A stretch of DNA of 64,000 nucleotides from Novakomyces olei. Lineage: Eukaryota > Ascomycota > Novakomycetes > Novakomycetales > Novakomycetaceae. Positions 62,716 through 64,000 of this stretch are shown piece after piece. The stretch's first letter is position 1. Each line of letters begins with the position of its first letter. Below the pieces are notes generated by a model, which was not told where the DNA came from, did not search any database, and saw only the letters and a list, made by a program, of their open reading frames with translations. The stretch spans positions 1,938,001 through 2,002,000 of the forward strand of contig JADEYG010000007.1 of assembly GCA_016906335.1 (NCBI GenBank), written 5' to 3'. Both the position numbers and the translations under genes were made by a program.

Positions 62716-64000
62716 CTATTCGGCCGAATCATCAGTCGAGTCGTCTGACTCTCGGGCCGATAATTCATCGGAATCCTCAGCTCCGTTTTGTTGATCATCC
62801 TCGTCTCTATGCTTTTCCTCATTCGCTGCTGCCTCTGCCAACATTGCCCGTTTTTCTTCACGAATTTTGCGCTGGTCAATAACATACTTTCCAAGAGGTC
62901 CAGTCTGAGGGCTGATTTGAGCAAAATCGCTCTCCATCTGGATGACGTGTTTCCCATCAAACTCAATTGCAGTGCGCGCCTCACTGATCAAGGTAGATTG
63001 AGCGTTTAATTTGTCAACCAAAACGTGTAGCGCACGACTTGTTCTGGCATTTTTACAGGACTTTATGTACCGTTTCAAGTGCATAACAATAGGCAAAGCA
63101 AGCTCTGGAAAAGCAATTGACCGTGAATGAGCTGCTAAAGAATCAGCAAAGCACTCTACGACTTGATCAACAATCCCGTCTTGCAGAGGCTTGCTTCCAA
63201 TGTACTGAGCAGACGCCTTTATAACCAGATCAAAGTCAAGCGGGGGCAGAGTGGAGGCATTGGCCCGGCGTTTGACCTCGGACGAGTTAAGGATACTGAA
63301 ATAAATCGAGGCAGTCGGGATAAATGTGCCCGTCTCCCTCTGAATCCGATTAATGCTGCGCAAAAGATGAAAATGATATGGGAAATAAGCAGCTGAAGGC
63401 AACAGACGAATCGAGCCGAGAGCAATTTGGGTTAATGGGTAAATAAGCTCAGCCGCTGCTGACCCTAATCCGCAAACTATAATACTCCAAAAGTCAACAG
63501 AATGGCAATATTGCCAGTTGTATACTAATTTAAACGATTCCTTTTCCCGTTTTTGCACACAGGTCCTTAGATGAATGGCCATTTGACGGATGAAAAGGAA
63601 AACGTGTGAATAGCTCGCCTCTGGATCAATTGCAAAAAGAGGCGCTGCGGAGTTTTTCATAAAATTAATATGAGGAACCGTGTGGACATTGACCACACGA
63701 GAATTGGCAACAAAGACTCGATAGGACGTTTTGAGCACAATTGCTCGTAAACTGCGATCACCCATCTCTGCAATTTTGCGGACCAAAAGAAGTGCAGCGA
63801 CCCTGACGGAGTCGCTTTGTGACGTGGCCCACAAGTTGAGCGAAGAGACGATTATTTTCTTTAATACCTTTCTAAAGGAGATAAAGTAGGGTAGAAGCTT
63901 TTCCGTCTCCTGGAAAACGATGCGCAACAAATTTTCGTCTGGTGTAGTCTCCGTCAAATGTAACAGGGCAGCAGAGTATGATTTGAGGAGCGGCCTAACC
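62716..64000 (-). CDS. NOC2: Nucleolar complex protein Noc2, 5' partial
   Basis: The frame is open to the right edge and ends at 62716; about 427 C-terminal residues are in the window. Noc2 motifs include LLPYFISFRKVLKKIIVSSL, VNVHTVPHINFMKNSAAPLF, SYSHVFLFIRQMAIHLRTCV, KESFKLVYNWQYCHSVDFWS and LIYPLTQIALGSIRLLPSAA. The tail is acidic (SDELSARESDDSTDDSAE). Noc2 partners with Noc1 and Noc3 to carry pre-60S particles from nucleolus to nucleoplasm. The N-terminal part is outside the window. Confidence 0.95.
   Translation of the reverse strand, partial: VRPLLKSYSAALLHLTETTPDENLLRIVFQETEKLLPYFISFRKVLKKIIVSSLNLWATSQSDSVRVAALLLVRKIAEMGDRSLRAIVLKTSYRVFVANSRVVNVHTVPHINFMKNSAAPLFAIDPEASYSHVFLFIRQMAIHLRTCVQKREKESFKLVYNWQYCHSVDFWSIIVCGLGSAAAELIYPLTQIALGSIRLLPSAAYFPYHFHLLRSINRIQRETGTFIPTASIYFSILNSSEVKRRANASTLPPLDFDLVIKASAQYIGSKPLQDGIVDQVVECFADSLAAHSRSIAFPELALPIVMHLKRYIKSCKNARTSRALHVLVDKLNAQSTLISEARTAIEFDGKHVIQMESDFAQISPQTGPLGKYVIDQRKIREEKRAMLAEAAANEEKHRDEDDQQNGAEDSDELSARESDDSTDDSAE

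Overview
The window is a compact, intron-rich fungal nuclear region, with about 34 protein-coding genes and one tRNA in 64 kb. Fungal origin is indicated by a Pff1-type vacuolar membrane protease, Atg27, an ankyrin-PH-ORD Osh1, a Yar1-like protein, Spt7 and the fungal mitoribosomal protein Mrp51. Two mitoribosomal proteins imply a translating mitochondrial genome. I cannot assign a phylum from sequence alone. Introns are numerous and short (mostly 35-60 bp), with GTANGN donors and CTAAC/CTAAT branch points close to the acceptor. Gene models below were assembled by hand from these signals plus reading-frame phase, and most close exactly in frame.

Layout: 2-3255 Pff1 (5' end outside the window); 3620-6375 head-to-head uL2 and an Est1/Smg7-like protein; 7110-8519 phosphoglycerate dehydrogenase; 8998-12132 Rad23 and UCH37; 12653-17806 Osh1 and an unknown KEN-box protein; 18182-22229 Atg27, Skp1 and a MYND-SET protein; 22344-26321 ketodihydrosphingosine reductase, Gpi11/PIG-F, two solo LTRs and a Yar1-like protein; 26963-31241 Ubc7, Mob1 and cytochrome b5 reductase; 31825-35397 uL1 and a Stealth-family phosphotransferase; 35986-36966 head-to-head eS30 and eL33; 37566-40328 an RRM-YTH protein; 40329-43081 the largest gene-free stretch; 43082-47408 uS4m and Cdc27/Apc3; 47609 tRNA-Thr; 48125-54519 a tyrosine phosphatase, Spt7 and Mrp51; 54775-57503 Cwc25 and Rpn9; 58087-64000 an unknown small protein, a kinase-like protein, lumazine synthase, a PCID2/Thp1-type PCI protein and Noc2 (5' end outside the window).

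The clearest regulatory signal is a telomere-like TTAGGG/CCCTAA motif (telo-box, the Tbf1 type of site) in the shared promoters of five head-to-head gene pairs: uL2/Est1-like, Skp1/MYND-SET, uL1/Stealth, eS30/eL33 and Cwc25/Rpn9. Two further copies lie upstream of the phosphoglycerate dehydrogenase gene and, oddly, between two convergent genes near 49.2 kb.

Several genes share a theme of ubiquitin, proteasome and cell-cycle control (Rad23, UCH37, Skp1, Ubc7, Cdc27, Rpn9 and a candidate APC/C substrate). They are dispersed rather than arranged as an operon. The only mobile DNA seen is two solo LTRs of one family with intact target-site duplications. I found no CRISPR array, toxin system or clearly new multi-gene system; the less ordinary items are the telo-box promoters, the KEN-box protein, the divergent kinase-like protein, the RRM-YTH fusion with an enlarged loop and a hairpin cluster at 29.6 kb.
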